In this document: positions 52,943 through 62,973 of the stretch, in pieces | Numbering within the stretch: the first letter of the stretch is position 1 | Layout of the letters: every line of letters starts with the position of its first letter | Notes under the pieces: generated by a model | What the model saw: the letters and a program-made list of their open reading frames with translations, nothing else | Told to the model about the DNA's origin: nothing | Databases searched by the model: none | Position numbers and translations under genes: made by a program | Assembly: GCF_023897015.1 (NCBI RefSeq) | Contig: NZ_JAMHFY010000022.1 | Location: forward strand, 23,092 to 87,091 | Length of the DNA: 64,000 bases | Direction of reading: 5' to 3' | From: Desulfosporosinus nitroreducens | GTDB taxonomy: Bacteria > Bacillota > Desulfitobacteriia > Desulfitobacteriales > Desulfitobacteriaceae

Positions 52943-53548
52943 CTAATCCTTTTGTCTTAGTAGTAATTTTTGCCACACATCTTCAAGTTGACCTATCGTT
53001 TGACTCTCGCTCCCAGAATTGTCGATTATAACATCCCCCCGCTGACGCTTTTCATCTAATGATCCTTGAGAAGCTATACGTGCTTCTACCTCACTAAGAC
53101 TCAGCTTGTCCCGCGCAAGAACGCGAGAAATTTGCAAGTTTCGCGGTATCCATACAACCCAAACCTCATCCACAAACTTTTCAAAACCTGCTTCAAAAAG
53201 CAAAGGCACATCCCATACACAGATCTTAACTCCTGTATCGCTAAGTGTATCTCTCTCCTCATTCATAGATTGTACCACGCGAGGGTGCACGATGCGCTCT
53301 AAGCGCTTTCGTGCATCCTCCTCCCTGAAAACCAGTTTCCCTAAACTGGAACGATCGATTTGTCCATTCTCATCTAGTATATCTGTGCCGAATTCCTCGA
53401 TCAATTTCAAAACGGTTGTCTGATCCGATTGCAACAAACGGTGCACCGTTTTGTCAGCATCTAACACCGGAACCCCCTGTTTTATAAACCATTGGGCTAC
53501 TGTAGATTTACCGCTGCCTATTCCACCCGTCAGTCCAATGTTCAACAT
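52943..53548 (-). CDS. coaE: Dephospho-CoA kinase
   Basis: CoaE, 201 aa. It phosphorylates dephospho-CoA, the last step of CoA synthesis. The P-loop is IGLTGGIGSGKSTVAQWF (~3-20), and VLDADKTVHRLLQ, VWDVPLLFEAGFE and RGDVIIDNSGS are the CoA-binding and lid motifs. It is 11 bases after ytaF. Confidence 0.96.
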   Translation of the reverse strand: MLNIGLTGGIGSGKSTVAQWFIKQGVPVLDADKTVHRLLQSDQTTVLKLIEEFGTDILDENGQIDRSSLGKLVFREEDARKRLERIVHPRVVQSMNEERDTLSDTGVKICVWDVPLLFEAGFEKFVDEVWVVWIPRNLQISRVLARDKLSLSEVEARIASQGSLDEKRQRGDVIIDNSGSESQTIGQLEDVWQKLLLRQKD

Positions 53549-53559
53549 TCTTTCTCACC

Positions 53560-54219
53560 TCAGATCAATTTCCCCAAACCGATCAAAATTAAAACAGCAC
53601 CTGGCAAATATTCCGCTTTATTTGTCCAGTATACTGGAATCTTACCAGCCATTTGTTGGCCTAGACGCAACATCATAATTTGGGTTAAAGCCACGATTCC
53701 GATAACCGATAACGTCATTCCCGCCATCGCGGCTCCTATTCCACTAGCAAAAGCATCTATCGCCAGGGCGCACCCCAACAATAAGCTTTCTCGCAGACTA
53801 ATTACTCCTGAACCATCAACATCCGCAATATCGGGTGTCTTAAGTACTTGAATTACTAAGCCAAAAAACCGCAGTTGGAATCGAAACACTGGTTCCAATG
53901 CTGGCTTTGGATGGGTCACAGCCATCGCGGGTACTGCTTCGGGAAAGACCTCCTCATTACGATTCCAGATAGCTTTCCCTAATTGAAAGATCCCTAAAGC
54001 CAGTAAAATTGCAGCTCCCAATAAACGTGCCTGAATTAACTCAAGCCATAACGTTACCCAACCACCAAAAAGCATCGATGTCCCCATTGCCAAAACTGTA
54101 CACATTGCAATAGCAATAAGCGAATTTATGGGTATTCGAATACGACGTAATCCATACGCCAATCCGACTCCAAATCCATCCAGACTTAAAGCCACTGCCA
54201 TAAGCATAGCTACTCCCAT
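53560..54219 (-). CDS. ytaF: Sporulation membrane protein YtaF (MntP-like)
   Basis: A 219-residue six-helix protein of the MntP/YtaF group. It starts GVAMLMAVALSLDGFGVGLAYGLRR, with the repeat half SLLLGCALAIDAFASGIGAAMAG (each half has an Asp in the membrane). YtaF is part of the Bacillus sporulation set; transport of a divalent cation is suggested by family, not shown. The start is the ATG at 54219 with GGAGG 10 bases before it; the frame upstream is longer but lacks a ribosome site. Confidence 0.82.
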   Translation of the reverse strand: MGVAMLMAVALSLDGFGVGLAYGLRRIRIPINSLIAIAMCTVLAMGTSMLFGGWVTLWLELIQARLLGAAILLALGIFQLGKAIWNRNEEVFPEAVPAMAVTHPKPALEPVFRFQLRFFGLVIQVLKTPDIADVDGSGVISLRESLLLGCALAIDAFASGIGAAMAGMTLSVIGIVALTQIMMLRLGQQMAGKIPVYWTNKAEYLPGAVLILIGLGKLI

Positions 54220-54283
54220 AATATGTATCCCTCCATCTTGCGACTTCAGGATAATATATGGATTCAAAGGCTATTTGGTGAAA

Positions 54284-56125
54284 TCAATCATTTCCAGCAA
54301 TCCATTCTTCTAAGGCACTATCTCTACGCGACTTTACTTTTTCACACTCTTCATGAAGCTTCATTGCCAATTCGTAATTTGTATCCGCCATAGCGAGCTC
54401 CTCCTCCAACGCTTGGAGGGTTTCTTCTAACTCTTCTATTTCCAGTTCGAGTTGCTTCATCCGCTTTTTTTCACGCGCCAAATTACGGCTTTCTTGCTTA
54501 TCTTGGTTGCTTGGCTTTGAAGCCCGTTCGATTGGAGCAGCACTCATTTCCTCTTGTTGTTTATATTCCTTGAACCCTGTGTAATCTCCCTCAAAGAGCA
54601 AAAGCCCTTGAGATGTGAGTTCCGCAATTTTATTAACTACTTTATCTAAAAAATAGCGATCATGGGAAACCACAAGTACGGTTCCTTCGTACTCCTGAAG
54701 AGCTTCTTCTAATACCCCGCGGGTTTCAACATCAAGGTGATTTGTCGGTTCATCAAGCAAAAGTAAGTTTCCTTGCTCTAAGAAAAGCTTGCATAAAGCC
54801 AAACGGCTCTTTTCTCCCCCACTTAGCACGGAAATCAGCTTAAATACATCATCTTTTCTAAAGCCGTATCGAGCCAGTAGATTTCGGATCTCCGGGTCCT
54901 TTAATTTGGTGACATTCCGGATCTCATCCATTACCGTCCCTGACGTGCCTAAATTCTCATGTTCCTGTGAATAATAAGCAATTTTTACATTAGCGCCTAA
55001 ACGGATGGTTCCCTTAAAAGGCGCCTTTTGGAGAATAGCCTTGAGAAGCGTAGTTTTTCCAATTCCATTTTTGCCCAGCAGGGCTACTTTGTCTCCCCGT
55101 CTCAAATCCAATTGCACGTTTGAAAAAAGAGTTCGAGCAGCAAACGAAATCGATAGATCTTCTATTGAAAGAACTCGATTTCCGCTTCGACCTCCACTTC
55201 CCAGCGAAATAGAAAGTCCATGATCCACCTTGGTAACCTGAATTGGCTTGAGCTTCTGGAGCTGACTTTCGCGTCCACGCGCCTGCTTAGAATTGACTCC
55301 CGCCTTATTTCTGCGCACATAATCCTCAAGTTTAGCAATTTTATTCGCTAAACGCTCTGCTTCTCGACCTAATGTCTTGGCTTCTAAAATTTTCAATAAT
55401 TCGTATTCGGAATAATTACCGGTATACCCTTTTAACTCGCCGTTTTCCAGACAGAAAACTCGCGAAACTATACGATCTAAAAAGTATCTGTCGTGTGAAA
55501 CAATCAGCAAGGCACCAGGATAATCTCGCAGGTATCCCTCCAGCCACTCCAAAGCCGCAATATCTAAATGATTCGTCGGTTCATCTAATATCAAGAGTTC
55601 GGGAGCACGAAGCAAAAGCTTACATAAAGCTAACCGGGTCTTCTGCCCTCCGCTTAAGCTCGCAACTTGAGAATTGATCTCCGCTTCAAGTCCCAGGCCA
55701 GCCAAGATTCTCCGCACTAAGGCTTCTAAAGCGTAGCCCCCCTGACGTTCAAATGACTCGGTCAGGGCCGCATATTGTTCCATGACTTTCTCACTCGGAG
55801 TCGAGGCCATCTTATCCTCTAACTCACGCAGTTGTTCCTGTATTTGTAATAAATCCCCTCGTTCTTGGATCACACACTCAAAGACGTTCCCTTCATCCTC
55901 CACAATAGGAGTTTGAGGCAGGTACCCATAGGAACCCAGAATCTGGACCTCTCCACTTTCTAATCGCACATCTCCTAAGCAGGCCCGAATCAGGGTTGTT
56001 TTGCCCGCTCCATTCGGACCGACCAAGGCAGCCTTTTCTCCATTTTCTAAAGCAAAACTGATCCGCCGAAAAAGCGGTTCACCTGATATATCGACGCCGC
56101 AATCCCGGCAAAATAAAACACTCAT
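54284..56125 (-). CDS. ABC-F family ATPase
   Basis: A duplicated ABC ATPase of the ABC-F class (no membrane part) that acts on ribosomes. Walker A GPNGAGKTT and GKNGIGKTT, signatures LSGGQKTRLALCK and LSGGEKSRLALCK, and two LDEPTNHLD Walker B motifs are present. Between the domains is the basic linker NKAGVNSKQARGRESQLQKL. The C-terminal coiled coil (~555-610) is rich in Glu/Leu. Start is uncertain: ATGs at 56230, 56164 and 56125 are in frame; I choose 56125 because the domain begins there. Role: translation factor or antibiotic protection, not distinguishable. Confidence 0.88.
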   Translation of the reverse strand: MSVLFCRDCGVDISGEPLFRRISFALENGEKAALVGPNGAGKTTLIRACLGDVRLESGEVQILGSYGYLPQTPIVEDEGNVFECVIQERGDLLQIQEQLRELEDKMASTPSEKVMEQYAALTESFERQGGYALEALVRRILAGLGLEAEINSQVASLSGGQKTRLALCKLLLRAPELLILDEPTNHLDIAALEWLEGYLRDYPGALLIVSHDRYFLDRIVSRVFCLENGELKGYTGNYSEYELLKILEAKTLGREAERLANKIAKLEDYVRRNKAGVNSKQARGRESQLQKLKPIQVTKVDHGLSISLGSGGRSGNRVLSIEDLSISFAARTLFSNVQLDLRRGDKVALLGKNGIGKTTLLKAILQKAPFKGTIRLGANVKIAYYSQEHENLGTSGTVMDEIRNVTKLKDPEIRNLLARYGFRKDDVFKLISVLSGGEKSRLALCKLFLEQGNLLLLDEPTNHLDVETRGVLEEALQEYEGTVLVVSHDRYFLDKVVNKIAELTSQGLLLFEGDYTGFKEYKQQEEMSAAPIERASKPSNQDKQESRNLAREKKRMKQLELEIEELEETLQALEEELAMADTNYELAMKLHEECEKVKSRRDSALEEWIAGND

Positions 56126-56249
56126 TTTTCTCGCACCCGCTCCATTGCTATTCGTGACAGTCATTTTCTTTCGATTTACTATACCATACACATTGTTTTC
56201 TAACAAACTCTGATTGTGCTTTAATTGCATTTACAGTCAGTCTTCAAAA

Positions 56250-56278
56250 TAATAGTAGCCCCCGCCTAGGGCTACCAT
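56250..56278 (-). terminator. Terminator after the DUF2809 gene
   Basis: On the minus strand GTAGCCC (56275-56269) pairs with GGGCTAC (56261-56255), then TATTATTTT. It begins five bases after the DUF2809 stop and lies before the ABC-F gene. Confidence 0.65.
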
Positions 56279-56282
56279 TAGA

Positions 56283-56684
56283 TTACTTGTTGTTATCTCC
56301 CGTTGCAAAGCTCTCAATCAGAACGCCAACTCCGATCCCTACGGCATAAGAAACCAAATCACTCCACAGAAATCCATACCCTAAAATTAGCCCGCCAATC
56401 CTAGTCTTCCTTAATGAATCAATCCATTGGGAATGGTATAGTTGACTAAATTCAATGGCGAAAGAAAATAAGAGTGCTCTCACTGTGACTACTCTTGTTT
56501 CACTAGCCTTAAATGCGAAACCGCATAAGAAAAAAATCATGAGTCCCCATAAAACATCCCCTAAATACAAATTAACCCAACTCGGAAAAAATATTGAGAA
56601 ACGTCTGCTGCATAAACCAAGTATCATGACAGTTATAACCAGGAATAAATATCTGAAAGCATCCCTCTTAACTGACAACGGCAA
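56283..56684 (-). CDS. DUF2809 membrane protein
   Basis: A 133-residue protein with four hydrophobic segments. It matches DUF2809: LYLGDVLWGLMIFFL, FAIEFSQLYHSQWIDSLR (~74-91) and GGLILGYGFLWSDLVSYAVG. Function unknown. A TTG start after AGAGGATAGG is used. Confidence 0.8.
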   Translation of the reverse strand: MPLSVKRDAFRYLFLVITVMILGLCSRRFSIFFPSWVNLYLGDVLWGLMIFFLCGFAFKASETRVVTVRALLFSFAIEFSQLYHSQWIDSLRKTRIGGLILGYGFLWSDLVSYAVGIGVGVLIESFATGDNNK

Positions 56685-56776
56685 AACCTATCCTCTCTTA
56701 AGATATTAGCTATTTCCTGTTATACTAACCCGTATATACACAACCTAATAATAGTTTAACTAAACCCCTGCTCCTA

Positions 56777-57271
56777 TTACCTTTCTCCTAAATAATAATA
56801 AATGAGGTCCAGCGAAGGTGGTTGTTTCTTCAATTGCCTAAGCATAGTGACAACTTGCCCTCGGTGAGAAGTTGAATGATTGTTAACATGAAGCATCTGT
56901 TTCCACAATTCTAAAGAATACGATATCCCCGATAAATTCTTATAATTAATTTCTTCAAGCAAATCTTTTTCCGTTAATGACACCAAAAATCTGTCAATCT
57001 GATTTCTAAAATCACCCCATCGATCAGCTAAAGTAGTGTAAGTCGGAAAATCGTCAGGATTTAGAAGTGTTCTGCCTTCTTCCCCCGTCCAACGGGACAA
57101 CCATAATTCTTCCGCCCCTAAAATGTGTACCATTGTATCTCGAATTGACCTGAAGCTGCTTGATAAGTCTCGAGTAAATTCTTCATTTTCTAAGTTTTTT
57201 ACGGCATCGAGTAATTTTTTATTCGCCCAAGCATTGTAACTGTAAAGTTCTATCATGTGACTCTTATTCAT
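56777..57271 (-). CDS. DinB-family protein
   Basis: A 164-residue four-helix DinB/YfiT-like protein. The three metal-binding histidines are in TMVHILGAEELWL, VNNHSTSHRGQVV (two), arranged as in the family. DinB proteins are thiol-dependent metalloenzymes or stress proteins of mostly unknown substrate. Start at the ATG at 57271 with GGGGG upstream. Confidence 0.85.
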   Translation of the reverse strand: MNKSHMIELYSYNAWANKKLLDAVKNLENEEFTRDLSSSFRSIRDTMVHILGAEELWLSRWTGEEGRTLLNPDDFPTYTTLADRWGDFRNQIDRFLVSLTEKDLLEEINYKNLSGISYSLELWKQMLHVNNHSTSHRGQVVTMLRQLKKQPPSLDLIYYYLGER

Positions 57272-57368
57272 CAATTATTACCCCCTTAATACTCCATTCC
57301 AGACAGTATTTTATATTCTTGAAAAAACAGTTTTCGTACAAAACCTCTTTCACCATGAAAAATATCAA

Positions 57369-57821
57369 TCACTTCTTGTGTAAACATATTAGCTGAGTAC
57401 TTTTCCAGCTCAAACTTTTGTAAAATTCCAAAGCCACTGTGTTGTTCCGATCAGCCAAGAGCTGTAACCGCTTTACTCCCTTAGCTATAGCCCAACTTTC
57501 AATAGATAAAAGTAATCCCCGACCGATACCTTTTCCCCTATACTCCTTATGTACCACCAAATCTTCGATAACTGCTACAAATCCGCCTTCTGCAGTAGAG
57601 ACTAAAATCTGAGCAGTGCACATTCCTACGACCTGTTGATTTATTTCCGCAACCATAATGCAGCGTCTCGTATCATCATTCAGCATCATTTCAAGACCAC
57701 TGCGTTGCTTGAATTCTTCAACTGTAAAATCACTTTCTATAGAAAACAGGATTTCGAGCAGCCCAATGAGACAGTTAACGTCAGAGTGGACAGCTCTTCT
57801 AATTATGTAATTTGACGCCAT
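57369..57821 (-). CDS. GNAT-family N-acetyltransferase
   Basis: A 150-residue GNAT. The acetyl-CoA motif is HKEYRGKGIGRGLLLSIES (~92-110), preceded by FVAVIEDLVV; the C-terminal part is LLADRNNTVALEFYKSLSW. It starts ASNYIIRRAVHSD. Substrate unknown. Confidence 0.85.
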   Translation of the reverse strand: MASNYIIRRAVHSDVNCLIGLLEILFSIESDFTVEEFKQRSGLEMMLNDDTRRCIMVAEINQQVVGMCTAQILVSTAEGGFVAVIEDLVVHKEYRGKGIGRGLLLSIESWAIAKGVKRLQLLADRNNTVALEFYKSLSWKSTQLICLHKK

Positions 57822-57985
57822 TTCTTAAAACTCTCCTAACTAAACGTACTTTGATGCTCGATGGACTATTTGCGCTAAAGTTCAATTTTATTATTGTTCT
57901 TGAGTGTTTCTTTAATTTCCTTTATATCTGAAGCAATTCAATTTAATTAAGATCCCACCCAAATCCACCCAACCCAAACTATTTT

Positions 57986-58626
57986 TTAATCTTTACTGAT
58001 TGTGTACTTTTCAAAAATACAATCAATAATTCCCTTATCTTCATAATTCACTTTTAAATTAATTTTGTTATCTAAATGAAATAATTTATCAATTTTATGT
58101 TTTTTTAGTATAATAATTAAGATGAAATATTTACCTTGTCCAAATAATTTCTTTTCTTCAAAACTACCCCACCTATATCGGTTACCTTATGCCAATCTAC
58201 AATCTTATCATTCAAAAGTATTCCATTATCGTAAATTATATTTCGTTGCCACCCTATATAAAAATCAAACATTGAGATAGTGAATACTCCAAAAATCGCA
58301 AATAATGTATTTATTAAACTTTTTTGATAAAAGACTATAGTGGTAAGTTCGATTAACATAGAGTTTTCAAAAAAGTACTTTCGCAAGCTCTCTAAGTATT
58401 GAATATTTAATAATTGAAAAACACTACTTATATAAACTCCATTCAATTTCTGATATACATCGTAGGCATTATTGATAAACAAGATTAATAATATCAAAAA
58501 TAATAAGAATTCCACTGATCCGTATACTAAAAACCTTGAACTTCTATTTAACCTAATAATTTCTTCACCTTTTCTTCGCCTCCTATAAATTTGACTCTTT
58601 AAAATCACAATGCAAATAACTAACAC
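57986..58626 (-). pseudogene. DUF5673-like membrane protein, frameshifted
   Basis: A two- or three-span membrane protein with a C-terminal domain. The N-part, from a GTG at 58626, ends with DNGILLNDKIVDWHKVTDIG (~140-159). One base appears to be missing in a G-run near 58165-58172. In the next frame the chain continues WGSFEEKKLFGQGKYFILII and ends at 57986 (KYTISKD). Without the shift the protein stops at 58117. The unbroken continuation supports a recent frameshift or a sequencing error in the G-run. No activity is known. Confidence 0.6.
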
Positions 58627-58966
58627 AGTACTTATACCAATGTATAATATAAGATTAGCGTTATCACTCAGTATTTAAATCACCTACTTCTTCTAAAACT
58701 TCACCTTGTCATCTTGTCAAGTTTTGGAATATTGTACTAGACGATTAACATCACATATTTCTGTCAGGAATATCATTTGCTTTGTATTGAAATGAAATGT
58801 TCCTATTTACTTTTCCCCAAGGATATAGTTCATTCTGAGAGCCTAGACAAAATTATGTACGGGTGCGCAATACATCCCCCACTTAAACACTGCGGAGTTT
58901 TGAAGTTAACGTTGATAAAAAGATTAGGGGAATGGAGATTCCGCGGGCCAACCCTTAAATATCATC
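58627..58966. other. Gap without recognised feature
   Basis: Between the DUF5673-like gene and the ATPase gene I see no coding frame with a ribosome site, no terminator and no repeat. A 78-codon plus-strand frame here has no ribosome site and overlaps the end of the ATPase gene. Confidence 0.5.
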
Positions 58967-59710
58967 TTAATCGTCTTCCAACAGCAGCTTTAACATCTTC
59001 TGAGTATTGTTAACAAACGCTCGCATAACTTGATAATGTTCGGTTTTTTCATAAGTTACATGTTCAAATCCCTCTTCAATTTGATAAATTAATGAATGAG
59101 GATAAGCCATTATGATTGGGGAATGAGTAGCTATAATAAATTGAGAGCCTTCTTCAATTAATTGATGCATTCTTGTAATCATTGACATTTGCCGCGAAGG
59201 CGATAAAGCCGCTTCGGGTTCATCCAGGATATATAAACTTTCACCGCAAAATCTATTTTGGAAAACAGCAAAGAATGACTCCCCGTGAGATTGTTCATGT
59301 AACGATCGGCCGCCATAGGCGTGGTTCAAGTTTAATTTTTCAACATTGGTAGCAAAATTATAGAAACTTTCTGCTCTTAAGAAAAAACCATCTCGTGGCC
59401 TTTTTACTCCTTTAACAACCTTTATATATTGACTCAAGTCTGAATGAGTGCCTCTAGAAGCAAAATTAAAATTCCTAGTCCCACCTTCAGCATTAAATCC
59501 AAATGCCACAGCTATAGATTCCAGTATAGTCGATTTCCCAGTACCATTTTCTCCAACAATAAAAGTTACTTTTGGATGAAACGATAAGGTGTCTAAACTC
59601 TTGATCGCTGGTAAATTAAAAGGATATTCAGTGAATGAAGGAACTTTGTCTCTATTTAATTCAATATATCTTATGTACCGGCCGACACTTTTCGATCCAA
59701 TCATAAACAT
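58967..59710 (-). CDS. AAA family ATPase (SMC/ABC-type, single domain)
   Basis: A 247-residue ATPase with the ABC/SMC fold. Walker A is IVGENGTGKSTILESIA (~50-66), the signature-like SHGESFFAVF (~142-151), Walker B LYILDEPEAALSP (~160-172) and the His switch IIATHSP. It lacks a transporter domain. Similar small proteins occur alone or with defence nucleases; none is adjacent. Function unknown. Confidence 0.85.
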   Translation of the reverse strand: MFMIGSKSVGRYIRYIELNRDKVPSFTEYPFNLPAIKSLDTLSFHPKVTFIVGENGTGKSTILESIAVAFGFNAEGGTRNFNFASRGTHSDLSQYIKVVKGVKRPRDGFFLRAESFYNFATNVEKLNLNHAYGGRSLHEQSHGESFFAVFQNRFCGESLYILDEPEAALSPSRQMSMITRMHQLIEEGSQFIIATHSPIIMAYPHSLIYQIEEGFEHVTYEKTEHYQVMRAFVNNTQKMLKLLLEDD

Positions 59711-59727
59711 CTCCCAAAATATTATTC

Positions 59728-60651
59728 TCAGACGCCTTTCCGGTTCCCCATAGCATTCTCTATAGCTGCTTTTAACTTTGGAAACTTGTATTTAAAATCA
59801 GCACTGAGTACTTTTTTCGGTACAGCTCTTTGTCCATGCAATAACATTTCCGCCATCTGACCTAAAGCGATTTTTAATAATATTTCCGGAACTGGTAACC
59901 ATGATGGTCTAGCTAGAACTTTACCCAGCATCTTGCTGAATTCTCCCATTCTTACCGGATTTGGAGCAACAGCATTTATAGGGCCAGCTAGCTCCTGATG
60001 TTCGATTATAAACCTTATCATACTCGTTAAATCTCGAATGTGTATCCATGAGAGCCATTGATTTCCGTTACCTAATGGGCCTCCGATAAAGTATCTAAAT
60101 GGCAATGCCATTCTGTTTAGTGCACCTTCATTTCCTAAAACTACGCCAATCCGGATGGTCGCTACTCTGGTTCCAGTATTTTGAACCTTGTATGCTTCAT
60201 TTTCCCACTCTCGGCAAACTTGTGCTAGGAAATCCTGTCCCGCTTCTGCCGACTCAGTTATCTCTTCATCCTCACATAGCCCATAATATCCAACGGCTGA
60301 AGCATTAATTAGAACTTTTGGCTGAATGGTACCATTATTAATTGCAGCAACTATTGCACCAGTCGTTCTAATCCGACTTGCTATAATCTCATCTTTCACT
60401 GAATTAGTCCATCGACGACTACCGATTGACTCACCCGCTAAGTTAATTACAAAGTCAATTTGATCGAACTTATAAATTGAAGATAGAGGATCAATATTAT
60501 CCCATTCTATCACCTGAATTTTATTGCCAAATTGGTTGACTGTTTTTTGGTGATTTCTCGTTACAACCGATACTTTATATCCATTCATAAGTAATTCTTC
60601 TATTAGGTTTCTCCCGACAAAACCTGTACCACCAAAAATTAAAACATTCAT
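59728..60651 (-). CDS. TIGR01777-family SDR epimerase (YfcH-like)
   Basis: A 307-residue extended short-chain dehydrogenase. The NAD(P) motif is VLIFGGTGFVGRNLIEELL (~3-21), with INLAGESIGSRRW (~90-102), the catalytic Tyr in ASAVGYYG and the C-terminal DUF1731 extension (LPVPEILLKIALGQMAEMLL). Family members are described as nucleoside-diphosphate-sugar epimerases, but substrates are unproven. It precedes the ATPase gene by 17 bases. Confidence 0.9.
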   Translation of the reverse strand: MNVLIFGGTGFVGRNLIEELLMNGYKVSVVTRNHQKTVNQFGNKIQVIEWDNIDPLSSIYKFDQIDFVINLAGESIGSRRWTNSVKDEIIASRIRTTGAIVAAINNGTIQPKVLINASAVGYYGLCEDEEITESAEAGQDFLAQVCREWENEAYKVQNTGTRVATIRIGVVLGNEGALNRMALPFRYFIGGPLGNGNQWLSWIHIRDLTSMIRFIIEHQELAGPINAVAPNPVRMGEFSKMLGKVLARPSWLPVPEILLKIALGQMAEMLLHGQRAVPKKVLSADFKYKFPKLKAAIENAMGNRKGV

Positions 60652-60832
60652 TTTTTACCGCCTCCAGAATCCTTCCAAATCTGGGTCGAAGAACATCTAC
60701 CGTGTTTATTCTTCCGTAGTCATTTTTTGGTGTTAAATTACTATTCTAGGCGGACCTAGACACCCCTTTTATTTACATCCCTTTTTTCGAGCTCACATCA
60801 CGTAGATTAGCTTTCTTTCTATCTAAATATAT

Positions 60833-61646
60833 TTATGGAAAGGAAACTAAGGTTATCAGTACAATTTCCGGTCTATTGTAAACCCTTATTGGTAGAACGC
60901 TTTCTCCTAAACCCCCATTAATAATCATGTTTGTAGAACCGGCAGTAAATTGACCGTAATCTAACTCAGGGAAAAGTCCTTGCCCCGGTACTGCCACTGC
61001 ACCAACCAATGGAAGTCTAACTTGTCCGCCGTGGGTATGTCCCGGCCAAAAGTAAATCTATCTTGCAATTAATAGCTTTAGAAAATATGTTAGGAGCATG
61101 TGCTAATAAAACCTTTGGTTCAGAATCCGAGACACCTGCAATTGCCCTATCTAACTGATCCCGTCCTAGATAGGGGTCGTCGACACCCATTATCCAAATA
61201 TGAGAATTACCTATGTAATATTTGAAATGCCCGTTTTCCAATATGTGTACCCCTTGGTCTTCCAAGGAAGATTTGATTTGGTAGTTTGTCCACCACTCGT
61301 GATTTCCAGGAACAAAAAATATCGGTTTAGATTGCAACCCTTTCACTAGTGATATTGCTGGTTTCATACTAGGGTTACTCTTATCAACTAAATCCCCAGT
61401 AATTGCTACTGCATCAAATTGCTGTCGATTAATCAACTCGATTAAATCCCTTTGACTTTCTCCGTATTCCTTGCTATGTAAATCAGTCAAGTGGAGAATG
61501 GTGAATCCCTGGAACTCAGCTGGTAATTTAGAAATCTTAATCGTATATCGTTTTACTGCAATCGAATGGAGATCGAAATATAGATAGGATAATGTTGCAA
61601 TCCCACCTAGGATAAATGATCTACGGGACAACCGCTTAGCTCCCAA
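60833..61646 (-). pseudogene. Metallophosphoesterase, frameshifted near the C-terminus
   Basis: A YkuE-like calcineurin-type phosphoesterase with a twin-arginine-like leader (RLSRRSFILGGIATLSYL). Metal ligands are in LHLTDLHSKEYG, TGDLVDKS and VPGNHEWW. One extra base at about 61040 breaks the frame in LLLAGHTHGG: the read frame gives LLLAGTYPRRTS and stops. In the restored frame the protein goes on HTHGGQVRLPLVGAV and ends at 60833 (ITLVSFP). The start is probably a TTG at 61646 after GAAGGAGG. Confidence 0.8.
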
Positions 61647-61875
61647 AATCAAACCTCCTTCAAATTCCACTCCAATAGCGTAATGACATTTAACGTCCTT
61701 GGCTCCCGTAGCGTCATACCACATTCATATTGGCGAAGTTAAGGGAACACCTTGTTTTCGGATGGATGAGGCCCCCCGAAGCAAGCCAGAGTGCAATAGG
61801 ACGTCGCACCCTAAATCCTCTTCACTTTTTAGCCAAAAACTTTACTTTTGATGTTTTATGTGGTCTTAGAAAATA

Positions 61876-62142
61876 TCAATACTCTTTACGCCTTTTCGCT
61901 CTAATGAATAAAATAAAAGCAAATACCATCAATAATATCCCAATTGTAAAGAAACTCCAAAGATAGATTGGTATTTGCCCATAAGGAAGCTTATCATTGA
62001 TTTCAATACCAAAAAAGTACAGGCCTATCCCATCTCCATCCCTAACCTCATTATAGAATCTATTATAAAGATCTAGTGCTTTTAAAATAAAAGGAATTGA
62101 AATCACGAATATGATCATTGCAATAAATCTTAACTTATTCAC
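61876..62142 (-). CDS. Two-span membrane protein, unknown
   Basis: About 88 residues from a GTG at 62142, which has GTAGGAGG in front. It has an N-terminal hydrophobic segment (FIAMIIFVISIPFIL) and a C-terminal one (LWSFFTIGILLMVFAFILF), with an extracellular loop rich in Tyr, Asp and Gly. A basic tail (RAKRRKEY) follows. No family is recognised. Upstream, 61647-61875 holds only a short hairpin. Confidence 0.5.
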   Translation of the reverse strand: MNKLRFIAMIIFVISIPFILKALDLYNRFYNEVRDGDGIGLYFFGIEINDKLPYGQIPIYLWSFFTIGILLMVFAFILFIRAKRRKEY

Positions 62143-62250
62143 AAAATCCCACCTCCTACCGTAAACTTTATACTCTCCCAATGAATATTACGATGCCCAA
62201 ATAATATAAAATTTTAAACCATCGCTTGAATAATAGAGTTATACAACCTA

Positions 62251-62769
62251 TCAAATATAACGTCTCACCTTATTCATATATTTTATATACTCTTCTCCGA
62301 ATTCCATAATACACCATCTTTCTTCTGAAATAATAATCCAGTGTACTGATATTTGAAAACTTATTAATAACGCAAGTAATACCCATGAACGAGTCAAAAA
62401 TACACACCCTAAAAAATAAATGAAGTATGCAACGTACATAGGGTTGCGTGATACTCGATATAACCCATTTAAATTTATTCCGTTCATTTTAGGCTTAGCA
62501 TAATTTATTATAGATACAGCATATAAAATAAGTCCTAAACTATATATTATCAGACCTATGTAAAACCACTCAGATTCAGTTTTGATCTTAAGTATAAATA
62601 AATATAGCAAGATAAAGGCGGTTGCAATTTGATAAACCCAGAATGCTACCTTTTCTCTTCCGATTAATGGAGCAAAGAAACTTGCACGTTTAAGTGCTTC
62701 TTTGTTTATCACATTTAAAAGACCATACCTAATAAGTATAATTGGTATCACTGTCAAAAACGCATTCAT
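62251..62769 (-). CDS. Isoprenylcysteine/phospholipid methyltransferase-like membrane protein
   Basis: A 172-residue protein with four or five membrane helices. The C-terminal part has the ICMT/PEMT cofactor motif: LYRVSRNPMYVAYFIYFLG (~108-126) and EERWCIMEFGEEYIKYM (~150-166). This family methylates prenylated or lipid substrates from SAM. Bacterial substrates are unknown. Confidence 0.8.
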   Translation of the reverse strand: MNAFLTVIPIILIRYGLLNVINKEALKRASFFAPLIGREKVAFWVYQIATAFILLYLFILKIKTESEWFYIGLIIYSLGLILYAVSIINYAKPKMNGINLNGLYRVSRNPMYVAYFIYFLGCVFLTRSWVLLALLISFQISVHWIIISEERWCIMEFGEEYIKYMNKVRRYI

Positions 62770-62803
62770 TTTATCCCACTTTCTAGATCTTTGATTTATA
62801 GCT

Positions 62804-62942
62804 TAAGTTTTTCATCCTCGCCAAGGATGGCGCGGCCTTTGCACGATATGTCGTAGAACGTCCCGCGTATTCCCTAAGTCTGGTTTCTACTTTCATATTA
62901 TCTCAGATTTCAGGAATACGTTATTATACGATGGCTGGAGCC
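62804..62942 (-). repeat. Dispersed structured repeat, copy 2
   Basis: A hairpin CATCCT/AGGATG (62813-62829), then GGCGCGGCCTTTGC, and a long stem with arms CGTATTCC (62866-62873) and GGAATACG (62913-62920) around ACTTTCATATTATC. The third copy has the same layout but different, still complementary, stem arms. Probably a mobile non-coding element or RNA. Confidence 0.65.
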
Positions 62943-62973
62943 CCAAATTCTACCCTAGAAAAAATCGCGATCA

